A stretch of DNA of 64,000 bases from assembly GCF_020144665.1 (NCBI RefSeq), contig NZ_JAAHBQ010000036.1:370-64369 (forward strand). Reading direction: 5' to 3'. Numbering within the stretch: position 1 is the stretch's first letter; each line of letters begins with the position of its first letter. Shown piece after piece: positions 41,463-51,945 of the stretch. The translations under genes and the position numbers were made by a program. A model generated the notes under the pieces. The model had not been told where the DNA came from and did no database searches. It saw only the letters and a program-made list of their open reading frames with translations. The DNA comes from Oscillatoria salina IIICB1 (GTDB lineage Bacteria > Cyanobacteriota > Cyanobacteriia > Cyanobacteriales > SIO1D9).

Positions 41463-41651
41463 ATGTCTCACCAAAATCACTCTGTTGTTGAATGTCCTCG
41501 CTGCGGAAGACACACGATAGTTCAGGAGTCTGCAACTCAGTGGACTTGTCTTAACTGTAGCTTTTCTAAGGATTTGTCTAAGCCAGGTTTGGGAAGCTTG
41601 GTAATAGTGTTAGGCTTAATTTTTCTGGCGATCGCGCTTTTATTGGCTTAG
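41463..41651 (+). CDS. Small zinc-ribbon membrane protein
   Basis: Start ATG 41463 is preferred over the upstream in-frame start at 41415 because AAGGAG lies 8 nt before it. The 62-residue protein has a four-Cys zinc ribbon, CPRCGRH near residues 11-17 and CLNCSF near 30-35, followed by a single C-terminal membrane helix (GSLVIVLGLIFLAIALLLA). The ribbon should face the cytoplasm. No function is known to me; small ribbon-helix proteins of this type are common and uncharacterised. It stands alone between the PEP-CTERM cluster and ccaA (opposite strand). Confidence 0.8.
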   Translation: MSHQNHSVVECPRCGRHTIVQESATQWTCLNCSFSKDLSKPGLGSLVIVLGLIFLAIALLLA

Positions 41652-41763
41652 GCGATCGCGTTTATTCCTTCCCGATTTCGTCTTAGGAAATACCTAGTTA
41701 AATTTTTGGATAAATTTGAGCTTTTTTGCACAAAAATGACTACCCAGATCCCTAAAAACGATC

Positions 41764-42504
41764 TTATCTGACAGAACCGCGATAAATTCGCTCTGCTTGT
41801 TCGGGAGATAACCAACTAGCAGGATGTCCCGGAGTAGGTGGTAGTAATTCTTCGGGATCTCGTGGTTGTGGGGGACCTACGGGAGAAACATATTCGTGAC
41901 GCACTGCATCGTAAGCAAAAACTCTCCCAGCTTCAATGCTATAAACCCAAGCATGGAGAGAAAGATTTCCTTGGCGAATTTTTGAGTGAATCATCGGATA
42001 AGTACGCAGATTTTCAATTTGCGTCAAGACATTTTCCGCAATAGTTATTTCTAATAAAGCTTCACCTTCGAGAGTAGAATAATTTTCTTTAACTAGCCTT
42101 CTAGTAGCTTCCGCTTGCTTTAACCAGTCATAAACTAAAGGCATTTCTTCCTTTAATTGATCCATTTTTAGCAGTCCTTTCATTGCACCGCAGTGAGAGT
42201 GACCGCAAACAATAATATCTTGGATACCTAAAGCTTGGACTGCATATTCAACTGCTGCACCTTCGCCGCCATTTGTTGCTCCGTAAGGCGGAATCATATT
42301 ACCAGCATTGCGGATAACAAATATTTCGCCAACTTGGGCGTTAGTAATTAAATTTGGGTCAACTCTAGAGTCAGAACAAGTAACAAATAATACTCTTGGT
42401 TTTTGTCCATGAGAAAGTTGCTCAAATAGTTCTTGGTGGGTAGAGAAATAGCTAGTTTGGAATTCCCGCAGACCTTTAATTAATTTTTTCATCTCATTTG
42501 TCAA
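41764..42504 (-). CDS. ccaA: Beta-class carbonic anhydrase, CcaA type
   Basis: CcaA interconverts bicarbonate and CO2 inside the carboxysome to feed Rubisco. The 246-residue protein has the zinc site Cys and Asp/Arg dyad in VTCSDSRVDPNLI near residues 41-53 and His/Cys in VCGHSHCGAMKGLL near 98-111. NAGNMIPPYGA is near 66-76. Similarity to the Synechocystis enzyme extends past the catalytic fold, including MIHSKIRQGNLSLHAWVY near 171-188 and the terminal EQAERIYRGS, which lies in the C-terminal extension specific to CcaA. The linker before it is shorter than in Synechocystis. No ccm genes are adjacent, so it is an orphan locus. Start ATG 42504 gives a normal N-terminus. Confidence 0.93.
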   Translation of the reverse strand: MTNEMKKLIKGLREFQTSYFSTHQELFEQLSHGQKPRVLFVTCSDSRVDPNLITNAQVGEIFVIRNAGNMIPPYGATNGGEGAAVEYAVQALGIQDIIVCGHSHCGAMKGLLKMDQLKEEMPLVYDWLKQAEATRRLVKENYSTLEGEALLEITIAENVLTQIENLRTYPMIHSKIRQGNLSLHAWVYSIEAGRVFAYDAVRHEYVSPVGPPQPRDPEELLPPTPGHPASWLSPEQAERIYRGSVR

Positions 42505-42638
42505 ACATTAGTTTTGGTTACTCGATTATTCTTTTTAACATCAATGGTTCTTTTTGTCTAGGTTTTCAGGTGACTCCAAGCAAATTAGATTGAGATTTTT
42601 TATTTGGGGTATAACAGGTAGATCGGTTTTGCTCGTGA

Positions 42639-44891
<2,253 letters not shown>

Positions 44892-44911
44892 TCAGAAAAT
44901 TTGACTTGAGA

Positions 44912-46126
44912 TTATGACTGACTAGGTGTTATTTCTAAAGGGAAAACAAGCGTAAAAGTAGAACCATTTCCTACTTCCGATACTAGATTAATTTCTCCCT
45001 GTAATAATTTTACTAATTGAGCGACGATCGCTAAACCTAAACCTGTACTTCCGTCTTGATTCGCACCCGCAGTAGTGCGAGCAAATGGTTCAAAAATCGT
45101 TGCTTGCTCTTCTGGTGCAATCCCAATACCCGTGTCGGCTACGGTTAAAGTCCAAGTCTTGTCTTGTGAAGCTTGACAAAAAACCGTTATTGTGCCTGAA
45201 TAAGTGTAGCGAATGGCATTACTGAGCAAGTTCGTGAGAATTTGCTCTAAGCGAGAGGGATCGGTAGTGACTGTCACCGGAGCGCGATCGCCATCGACAA
45301 TCAATTGCAAATCTTTTTCTGTAACTAAAGGTAAAATTGTTTCTACTGCGCGATCGACAATTGTTCTTACATCAACTTCAATTAGTTGCAGTTGAATGTT
45401 ACCAGCGTCGTGACGCAAAATTTCCAGCCCATCATTAATTAACTGTAATAATTGTTTGCTGGAACGCAATACTCGATTAAGCATATCGATAGTTTGATTT
45501 GCTTCCGAATTTTCCTGACTCTTTTGCTGACGCAACAGCAATTGCGAGTAGCCCATAATCGAGTTAAGTGGTGTTTTTAGTTCGTGAGTAAACTGAGAAA
45601 AATTATTTTTATCCAGTTGCACCATACGCTTTAATTCTTCATTTGTTTTAGTCATTTCTGATTGCAACTGTTCCAGTTTTTCAGTACGCTCGGTAACAAA
45701 ATGATCGAAACATTGAGCGCTTGCTTCGTCAATTACAGCATCAATGACGCGAAAAGTATAAATTAATTGTTCGGATGTTAATTTCAATAATTCTTCTGAT
45801 AAAACTCGAAAAATTGTCTGGCGTAAAATTCGATATTCTCTCGTTATTTCTGCTGCATTAAATCCTTGTTCGGCGCGAACTTTTCCGTGTTTAAAGCTAG
45901 CATTATTGAGTTCGTCAAGTTCATTTTCTGAAACTAAAATGTCACGATCTAAAGCTGAAATTATGGCATTTAATACTTCGGGAAATGAATCTTCTAGAGC
46001 TGTAGCTGACAATTTTCTCGAGCTATTTATTTGCTCATTTTGACGCACATTCTTTTTCCATTGAGCAAATATTTGCTCAAAATTATTATTAATTATTTGA
46101 CCGATTTCTTTCATCGATAAAGACAT
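44912..46126 (-). CDS. Sensor histidine kinase with RsbRD-like N-terminal domain
   Basis: 404 residues, no membrane helix, so a soluble kinase. The N-terminal domain (about 8-150; FEQIFAQWKKNVRQ, EVLNAIISALD, HGKVRAEQGFNAAEITREYRILR) resembles the RsbRD/RsbT-co-antagonist N-terminal family, a globin-like sensory fold. A coiled segment (ERTEKLEQLQSEMTKTNEEL) leads to HisKA with FTHELKTPLNSIMGYS near 183-198 (phosphoacceptor His). HATPase_c follows with LLSNAIRYTYSG near 300, DTGIGIAPEEQ near 336 and STGLGLAIVAQL near 364. The catalytic boxes are intact. No response regulator gene is adjacent, so the target is unknown. Start ATG 46126; MSLSMKEIG has a second Met at residue 5. Confidence 0.9.
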   Translation of the reverse strand: MSLSMKEIGQIINNNFEQIFAQWKKNVRQNEQINSSRKLSATALEDSFPEVLNAIISALDRDILVSENELDELNNASFKHGKVRAEQGFNAAEITREYRILRQTIFRVLSEELLKLTSEQLIYTFRVIDAVIDEASAQCFDHFVTERTEKLEQLQSEMTKTNEELKRMVQLDKNNFSQFTHELKTPLNSIMGYSQLLLRQQKSQENSEANQTIDMLNRVLRSSKQLLQLINDGLEILRHDAGNIQLQLIEVDVRTIVDRAVETILPLVTEKDLQLIVDGDRAPVTVTTDPSRLEQILTNLLSNAIRYTYSGTITVFCQASQDKTWTLTVADTGIGIAPEEQATIFEPFARTTAGANQDGSTGLGLAIVAQLVKLLQGEINLVSEVGNGSTFTLVFPLEITPSQS

Positions 46127-46631
46127 TTTTAGGCTGGAGATTATTCAGCTTTACTTGAATTAAAGTAGATAAATTTTTTCAGGAGCATCCTGCTAGCAAT
46201 CACCAATAATAGTGACGCGATCGCGAAGCAGATGCAACGCAGCGAGTATCGCTCATCATCCAAACCAATTGGGTTTCAAACTCAGAGGGAAGATCTCGCA
46301 CAAAAAAGCGAGTTTTCAGGAAAGCTTGTTGGTAACGGTGAGCCAGATAAATGCGTTCAGGATCGTACCAAGCTCAAACTTTTATTTCGATCTACCTCGG
46401 TTTCCAGACAAACTGAGCTAAGTTATTTTAGCAAAAATAGACTACATTAGACTACAAAAGTCTCAATAGCTAAAATTGTTGCCAAAATTAACCTTATTTC
46501 TATTTTTAATCTAACTAATTAGAAATCGATCTTCCCAAAAACAGCTAAATTTGCCTACAACATACCTGCATCAACCTGTAAAATTGTAAGATTTATTTAA
46601 CTCCTAACGAACATCAGAGGTATTTAATTAA
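46127..46631. other. 505-bp intergenic region with a possible gene remnant
   Basis: On the minus strand a frame is open from 46373 to a stop at 46200 and reads WYDPERIYLAHRYQQAF then RFFVRDLPSEFETQL; it is bounded upstream by an in-frame TGA and has no good start. It looks protein-like but I cannot name it; it may be a pseudogene fragment. Plus-strand open frames here (46212-46450) look like its shadows. The rest, 46440-46631, is AT-rich and should hold the promoter for the phosphoketolase gene. No RNA gene was seen. Confidence 0.35.
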
Positions 46632-48830
46632 ATGACAGTTGCTAGCGCAATTCCAGCATTTTGTCAAGGCATTCAATATTTTGGCGAAGACTTACCTTAT
46701 TTTGACCAATATGGAAAAGAAGCGGCGATCGCCTCCGACCAAAAAGCGATTTCTGCTCCCAAGGACAAAGCCGCAGTATACCAAACCTTGTTAGCCGCAG
46801 ATGCCCTGCGTTACTTAACTTTACAAGTGACCGCATCCAAAGCATCAGGACACCCAGGAGGCTTTGCGAGTATTGCTGACGCGATCGCCTCTTTAGTCAT
46901 GTTAGGTTACAAAAATATTATCACCGAAGTCGGACATCACGCCCCAGGATTTTACAGTAATATGTTCTTGGATCGTTCCCTAGAAGACATGGGAATCAAA
47001 ACCGTCCAAGATATGCGCGATCGTTTCCGCGAAATGCACGGACTCCTCGGACACCTCTCCGGACAAATTCCCGGACTCCTCAACCCCGCCGGACCCCTCG
47101 GACAAGGACAACACTTCGCCATGGCGGGCGCAAAACTGCATCCTGACCAACTTTTCCCCGTAACTATCGGCGACGGCGGTATCGGCGAACCCTACGTCAT
47201 GAGTAGCTTTGGTCACTTCAACACCGCTTACCCCCAAGTTACCAACTTCCTGCCCATCTTAGTTTGGAACGGCTACTCCCAAGAACATCACAGCATGGTT
47301 TCCACCAAAACCAACGACGAAATGATTGAATATTGGGCAGGAAACGGCTTCCGCGAAATTATTCTCGTCGATGCCAAAGTTTACGACGACTCCAACCAAG
47401 CCAGCGATTACGTCGATAGTACCCTGTTTTCTTTCGACAAGCGCCTGGAATTCGTCCAAGCCGTCTTAGAAGCCACCGACAAAGCAGCTAAATCTGCAAT
47501 GGACGGCAAACTCACCGTTTTAATTATCAAACAACTCAAAGGTGCAGGCGTACACAAACGAGGCGCACAAGCACACAATCTTTATGCTGGCGATACTGTC
47601 GAAAAAGACTACATTGTTAAAGCTTTAAAAGACCGTGCCTTACCTGCTGAAGCTTGGGAATTAATTCGCACTAATTTCGTTCGTTCTAATGGTGGACCTG
47701 CTGCCAAAACCGTCGTCACCGAGAAAGAATTACCTCTCTCTGATTTAGGCGAATTACCATTAACAGAATACCCTGTTGGTGGCGAAAAACAAGTTGCAAC
47801 AACCGCAATGGGTACAGTAATTGCTCATGTGGGAAAACAAGACCCCAACTTTATTCTTACCAACGCTGACGGTAATGCCGCATCGGGAATTAATAACGTC
47901 AATATCGCCTTAAAAATCGTTCACCCTACCCCCGACGAAATTTATTACCAACAACCTCAAGGACAAGTTTACGAACCATTAAGTGAAGATGCTTGTGCCG
48001 GGTTAGCAGCAGGTTTAGCTTTATTTGGCGCACGAACTTTGTGGTGTTCCTACGAATCTTTTGCCATCAACGGATTACCAATTTGGCAAACAGTAACCCA
48101 AGCAATGGCAGAATTACGCCGGACAACTCCCGCAACAATTACTTTATTTACTGCCGGGGCTTTAGAACAAGGGCGTAACGGTTGGACGCACCAACGTCCG
48201 GAAATTGAAAACTATTTCGCTGCGATGATGCGAAATGGTAATGTTTTCCCGTTATTTCCTTGCGATGCTAATAGCATTCAAGCTTGTTATGAATGGGCGT
48301 TAACTAAGAAAAATAAGGGGATTACAATTACTGCTTCCAAGTCACCTTTAACCATTCGTTCTACCTTTGAGCAAACCCGTCAAGCGTTAGTTGATGGCGC
48401 ATTTGTTTTAGAGGAAAATGCTGGTGAGAAAACTGTTGTTTTTGCCGTTATTGGCGACATGACTTTAATTCCGGTTTACGAAGCAGCAGCACAATTAAAA
48501 GCTCAAGGAATTGGCTCAAAAATTGTTTCCGTAATTAGTCCTCGTCGCTTATATCGTCCTAGCGATACTGCTTGGGAAACTTGCTCAGAAAAAGACGGCG
48601 GTTTCTTAGATGATGCTGGCTTTGAAACAATGTTTGGCGGCGATGCTTTAATTGGGGTTACTGGCGGTTCCAGTGCGATGTTAGAACCAATTATGTTACG
48701 CAGTAATAGCAAGCGAGATACCTTTGCGTGGAAGCGTGGAGACACTGCTGCTTCGGCAACAGAAGTCATGGAAATTAATGGAATTACTGCTGAGAATATG
48801 GTCAAGAGAGCAACTGAATTAGTTGGATAG
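46632..48830 (+). CDS. xfp: Phosphoketolase family protein (Synechocystis Sll0529-like)
   Basis: A thiamine-diphosphate enzyme of about 732 residues. It aligns from memory with the shorter cyanobacterial phosphoketolase/transketolase-like proteins rather than the ~800-residue bifidobacterial type. The N-terminal catalytic domain has YLTLQVTASKASGHPGGFAS near 65-84, GHLSGQIPGLLNPAGPLGQG near 138-157 and the ThDP/Mg motif GDGGIGEPYVMSS near 179-191. The pyrimidine-binding domain includes ANLAALAAGLALFG-type LSEDACAGLAAGLALFG near 450-466, FTAGALEQGRNGWTHQRPE near 512-530 and FVLEENA near 593. The reaction expected is phosphorolytic cleavage of xylulose-5-P or fructose-6-P to acetyl-P, giving a bypass to acetyl-CoA. 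It stands as a single gene with a hairpin after it. Exact substrate cannot be told from sequence. Confidence 0.85.
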   Translation: MTVASAIPAFCQGIQYFGEDLPYFDQYGKEAAIASDQKAISAPKDKAAVYQTLLAADALRYLTLQVTASKASGHPGGFASIADAIASLVMLGYKNIITEVGHHAPGFYSNMFLDRSLEDMGIKTVQDMRDRFREMHGLLGHLSGQIPGLLNPAGPLGQGQHFAMAGAKLHPDQLFPVTIGDGGIGEPYVMSSFGHFNTAYPQVTNFLPILVWNGYSQEHHSMVSTKTNDEMIEYWAGNGFREIILVDAKVYDDSNQASDYVDSTLFSFDKRLEFVQAVLEATDKAAKSAMDGKLTVLIIKQLKGAGVHKRGAQAHNLYAGDTVEKDYIVKALKDRALPAEAWELIRTNFVRSNGGPAAKTVVTEKELPLSDLGELPLTEYPVGGEKQVATTAMGTVIAHVGKQDPNFILTNADGNAASGINNVNIALKIVHPTPDEIYYQQPQGQVYEPLSEDACAGLAAGLALFGARTLWCSYESFAINGLPIWQTVTQAMAELRRTTPATITLFTAGALEQGRNGWTHQRPEIENYFAAMMRNGNVFPLFPCDANSIQACYEWALTKKNKGITITASKSPLTIRSTFEQTRQALVDGAFVLEENAGEKTVVFAVIGDMTLIPVYEAAAQLKAQGIGSKIVSVISPRRLYRPSDTAWETCSEKDGGFLDDAGFETMFGGDALIGVTGGSSAMLEPIMLRSNSKRDTFAWKRGDTAASATEVMEINGITAENMVKRATELVG

Positions 48831-48840
48831 TTAGAGTTCC

Positions 48841-48870
48841 TGTAGAGACGTTACCTGCAACGTCTCTACA
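48841..48870. terminator. Perfect 12-bp hairpin after the phosphoketolase gene (dispersed repeat)
   Basis: TGTAGAGACGTT (48841-48852), loop ACCTGC, AACGTCTCTACA (48859-48870). It lies 10 nt after the stop codon. It could end transcription, but no T run follows (CAATTTCAGG), so mRNA-end stabilisation is equally possible. Related hairpins are at 44781 and 63268. Confidence 0.65.
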
Positions 48871-48919
48871 CAATTTCAGGTTGTCAAGCTGGCGATTGCA
48901 CTACATTTTCTTAGATAAT

Positions 48920-49425
48920 TCAGAGTAATTCTCGTTCGGCATCTTTAATAGTTATCATCAAAGTGAATGGATTAACTGGCGAGGTCATAAATCCACATTT
49001 TTCCAGATAAAAACTTTGAGCATTTTCATCAATCGCCTGAACCAAAAGAGCTTTAATTCCAATAATTTTGGCTGCTTCTATACTGCGCTTAATCGCATCT
49101 TTTACTAGACCTTTTCCTAAACCTTTATTTCGATGATTAATATCTACAGCTAGACGACCTAAAATTATTACGGGGATTGGATTTGGCATATTTCTTCTTA
49201 CTTTACCAGGTGCTTGAAAACGCTCCAAACTCCCCGACGCTAAACAATAATAAGCGATAACTTTATTGTCTTCAGTACAAACAACATAAGTTCGAGAACC
49301 CCGATTTTTTCCCCTTTCAGCGCTTGGTTTTTCAGCCAATCATTCAAAACTTGATTTTCACAATTAAAGTTTTCTACGTTGTGTTTTTCGTTGATTGGTT
49401 CTGGTTGCTTATACCTTATTCCCAA
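48920..49425 (-). pseudogene. GNAT acetyltransferase toxin (TacT-like), frameshifted
   Basis: Two frames together form one GNAT protein. The first, from TTG 49425, reads NVENFNCENQVLNDWLKNQALKGEK, which is the usual N-terminus of TacT-type toxins. The second, ending at 48920, carries SRTYVVCTEDNKVIAYY, the acetyl-CoA loop HRNKGLGKGLVKDA and the C-terminal FYLEKCGF with the catalytic-region Tyr. They meet at a run of six A (49305-49310 on the plus strand as T); a seventh A would give KGEKNRGSRTYVVC, an ideal join. TacT-like toxins acetylate aminoacyl-tRNAs. The toxin start overlaps the antitoxin stop by 10 bp, the normal pair layout. As read, no full-length toxin can be made without frameshifting. 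Confidence 0.85.
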
Positions 49426-49694
49426 GGCGCTTTTTCCTTTAGTAACTGAGCTAATTTCTCATTGAATTTTGTGGGACGGTCAAGAATTTCGTTGAATGCT
49501 TCCCACTGTTCATCAGTAAGGTAAAAAGTTTTTTGCTCTAATAAAGTTTCTGTAGCCGCGTGGTAAGCAGCATCAATCACAAACGAAGTGCGAGTTTTAC
49601 CGCAAACTTGTGCAGCAGCGTCAATTATTGAACGTATTTTGGGGTGAATTCTTAAATTGACCGTCTCAGACCGTAGTTGTTGTTCTGTACCCAT
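49416..49694 (-). CDS. DUF1778/TacA-type ribbon-helix-helix antitoxin
   Basis: I choose ATG 49694 (MGTEQQLRSETVNLRIHP), giving 92 residues, over the in-frame start at 49793 whose extra 33 residues are hydrophobic and atypical. The N-terminal ribbon-helix-helix domain (VNLRIHPKIRSIIDAAAQVCG, TRTSFVIDAAYHAA, about 11-50) should bind its own promoter. The C-terminal part (TFYLTDEQWEAFNEILDRP, about 57-75) is the conserved toxin-neutralising segment of the TacA/DUF1778 family. It overlaps the frameshifted GNAT toxin gene downstream. An ATATATAT tract near 49720-49730 just upstream may be part of the promoter. The antitoxin is intact while the toxin is not, the order of loss usually tolerated. Confidence 0.88.
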   Translation of the reverse strand: MGTEQQLRSETVNLRIHPKIRSIIDAAAQVCGKTRTSFVIDAAYHAATETLLEQKTFYLTDEQWEAFNEILDRPTKFNEKLAQLLKEKAPWE

Positions 49695-49836
49695 ATTAAT
49701 ATCTGTGACTAATGAGAGTGTATATATATTATACATACATTTACTGACAATGATTATGCTCAAGGATAAAATCTCGGCAGGTAATAACCTCAAAAATTAT
49801 TAATGATATTTATAGTAGTCGAACTAATTCCTATAG

Positions 49837-50289
49837 TCATTCTGGTAAATAATCTAATTCAAGTATTTTCGACTCAGAAAAAGGACATCCTTCCGGAAAA
49901 GTATCTAAATGTAAATTAGTTTTCTTCGCAGTAAGGTGACGAGCTTTTCGATAACAATTAGACAATACTTCCGCTAAAAATGGCTTGAGACTAGGACTAT
50001 CTTCAAGTAATAATTCTAGACAGATTCGCTGTTCGCTAATTGTACTACTCCAGCTTGGGCTTCTTTTTTCTGATTGATATTTCCACTTCAGTAAGTGCAT
50101 TAATAAAACAATTAAGCGACTTTTTAATTCTCTTTTTTCTCTTTTTACCATGCTGGCAATTTCTTCAATCAGATTATCTAAATCTACCTGATGAAATTTA
50201 TTTTCTCGTAACAAATTTGCGGTAGTTTCTGTCCAGAGATAGAAGTCGCGATCGTAGAGATTTGTTTGAAAAGTTAAATCTTTTTTAAT
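49837..50289 (-). CDS. DUF29-family protein, start codon uncertain
   Basis: The visible frame has the DUF29 pattern DLDNLIEEIASMVKREKRELKSRL, LLMHLLKWKYQSEKRS, SPSLKPFLAEVLSNCYRKAR and the final DTFPEGCPFSESKILELDYLP. DUF29 members normally begin about 25 residues earlier. That part is present in the same frame (TNLYDRDFYLWTETTANLLREN, reading from about 50260), but no ATG, GTG or suitable TTG precedes it. The only candidate is ATT at 50289 (IKKDLTFQTNLY). So either a rare start is used, the start was lost, or translation begins at TTG 50214 and yields a shortened protein (125 aa). Function of DUF29 is unknown; it is common in cyanobacteria in several copies. Confidence 0.75.
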   Translation of the reverse strand: MKKDLTFQTNLYDRDFYLWTETTANLLRENKFHQVDLDNLIEEIASMVKREKRELKSRLIVLLMHLLKWKYQSEKRSPSWSSTISEQRICLELLLEDSPSLKPFLAEVLSNCYRKARHLTAKKTNLHLDTFPEGCPFSESKILELDYLPE

Positions 50290-50369
50290 AAAAATCTCAA
50301 ATTTGGTTAATTAATTATATTACAGGCAAGATTAATTTAATTATCTAGCGGGCATTTTGCCCGCACTAC

Positions 50370-51767
50370 TTACGAACTTTCGCCACCAACAACAACATTA
50401 CGAATGCGTAAAGAAGGTCCACCACATCCTACAGGTAAACCACTTTGTCCGCCTTTACCGCAACCGCCGGACTCGTCCCAATAAAAATCATCGCCGATTC
50501 CTTCAATATTTGCCAAGGTTTTGAAGACGTTACCGGAAAGGGTGACATCTCTGACTGGTTCGGCTATTTTACCATTGCGAATCATCCAAGCTTCTCCGGC
50601 GCTAAAGGTGAACATTTCGCCGTTTGTCATTCCCCCTAACCAGTTACGGGCGTAAACTCCTTCTTTGATATCCTGAAATAAATCTGCGACTGGGGTGTTA
50701 CCTCGCTCGATCCAGGTATTCGTCATGCGGACGATGGGGGGATAATGGTAATCTAAGCAACGAGCGTTACCTGTGGGGGTTTCTCCTAATTTTCCCGCAG
50801 TTTCGCGAGAATGCAAGCGTCCGACTAACATCCCATCTTTGATTAATTGCGTGGTTGTCGCGGGCGTACCTTCATCATCATACAAGTAACTGCCGCGATG
50901 TCCTGGAGGTGCTGCGCCGTCAAAGATTTGTAACATTTCTGGACCAAATCTGCGTCCCATACTCATTACTTCTAATAAGTCGGGATTTTCGTATGCCATA
51001 TCTGCTTCTGAGAGGTGTCCAAATGCCTCGTGAACGAACAAACCTGTGAGAATGGGATCGATGACGACTGTGTAAGTATTACCCTTTACAGGGGGCAAAG
51101 CGAGGGCATCCACGGCACGTTGAGCAGCACTTTGCACCTGTTCTTCCAGTTGGGTAAGATCCTCGTAAGCTTTGCGCGAACCTGTGGTTTCTCTTCCAGT
51201 TTGCACAATTTCGCCGTTACGTGCGGTGGCTGCGAAGCGCATTTCCAAATCTGCCCAAGCTTGTTCGATTAAGATACCATCAGAGGTAGCGAGGATGATT
51301 CTTTGGTTAACATCACCGTAACGCACCGAAGTTGTGGTCACAATCTCGCTGTAGCCGCGTAAAATTTGATTGTAGCGATCGCATAATGCTTTTTTCTCAG
51401 CCAAAGGTACATTGCGCGGATCTGTACCCGTCAATGGTACACGAAAAACCCCTTGCACCGCAGGCACAGGCGCAAGTAAAGTTTCCTCATCACCAACTAT
51501 TCTCGCAGCCGCGATCGCTTCTTCCACTCGTTGAGTTAAATTATTAAGTTGGTTAAAAGTAGCAAAACCCCAACCTCCTTTATAACAAGCCCTTACCTGT
51601 CCGCCCAGAGAAATCCCTTCACTGAGGGTTTCGATTTTATCTCCTCGTAACAAGATATTCGTTCCCTCGGATTCTTCCAAGCGAATTGCTAAAAAGTCTA
51701 CACGGTCTTGATAACGTGCAATCAAATCAGAAAGTAAATTTTTCTTATCGGTAAGTAGATCGGGCAT
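50370..51767 (-). CDS. tldD: TldD-family metalloprotease
   Basis: TldD with its partner TldE forms a zinc peptidase that trims unfolded or peptide substrates and matures some microcins. The 465-residue protein carries the zinc motif HEAFGHLSEAD near residues 245-255. Other family regions are AARIVGDEET near 91, GRETTGSRKAYEDL near 198-211, SMGRRFGPEMLQIFDG near 268-283, GSYLYDDEGTPAT near 290-302, and the third zinc-ligand region with GGCGKGGQSGLPVGCGGPSLRI near 434-455, given here as positions because it is long. TldE is not adjacent, so its gene must be elsewhere. Upstream, 51778-51815 has GGGGACTGGGGATTGGTGA-type heptamer repeats. Confidence 0.93.
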   Translation of the reverse strand: MPDLLTDKKNLLSDLIARYQDRVDFLAIRLEESEGTNILLRGDKIETLSEGISLGGQVRACYKGGWGFATFNQLNNLTQRVEEAIAAARIVGDEETLLAPVPAVQGVFRVPLTGTDPRNVPLAEKKALCDRYNQILRGYSEIVTTTSVRYGDVNQRIILATSDGILIEQAWADLEMRFAATARNGEIVQTGRETTGSRKAYEDLTQLEEQVQSAAQRAVDALALPPVKGNTYTVVIDPILTGLFVHEAFGHLSEADMAYENPDLLEVMSMGRRFGPEMLQIFDGAAPPGHRGSYLYDDEGTPATTTQLIKDGMLVGRLHSRETAGKLGETPTGNARCLDYHYPPIVRMTNTWIERGNTPVADLFQDIKEGVYARNWLGGMTNGEMFTFSAGEAWMIRNGKIAEPVRDVTLSGNVFKTLANIEGIGDDFYWDESGGCGKGGQSGLPVGCGGPSLRIRNVVVGGESS

Positions 51768-51777
51768 AAAATAGAGG

Positions 51778-51815
51778 GATTGGGGACTGGGGATTGGTGA
51801 TTAGGAATTGGGATA
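51778..51815. repeat. Short GGGGACT/GGGGATT heptamer repeat
   Basis: GATTGGGGACTGGGGATT and following degenerate copies lie between tldD and the YiiX-like gene, the same family as at 950-987 and 57520-57693. Confidence 0.7.
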
Positions 51816-51945
51816 GAAGGAATATTAGGAGTAAATTAGTGACTCCAACTACCTACCAACCATTTTTAACTAAAAAGAGAGCTATTGCCAATATTTTTCG
51901 ATCGAGCATAATAGAAATATAACTTTTCGGTGCCAACGGAGGCAA

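Noticed and set aside
46632-48830. Ordinary transketolase
   Set aside because: Both ThDP motifs are present, but overall pattern and cyanobacterial relatives point to the phosphoketolase family; the exact activity stays open.
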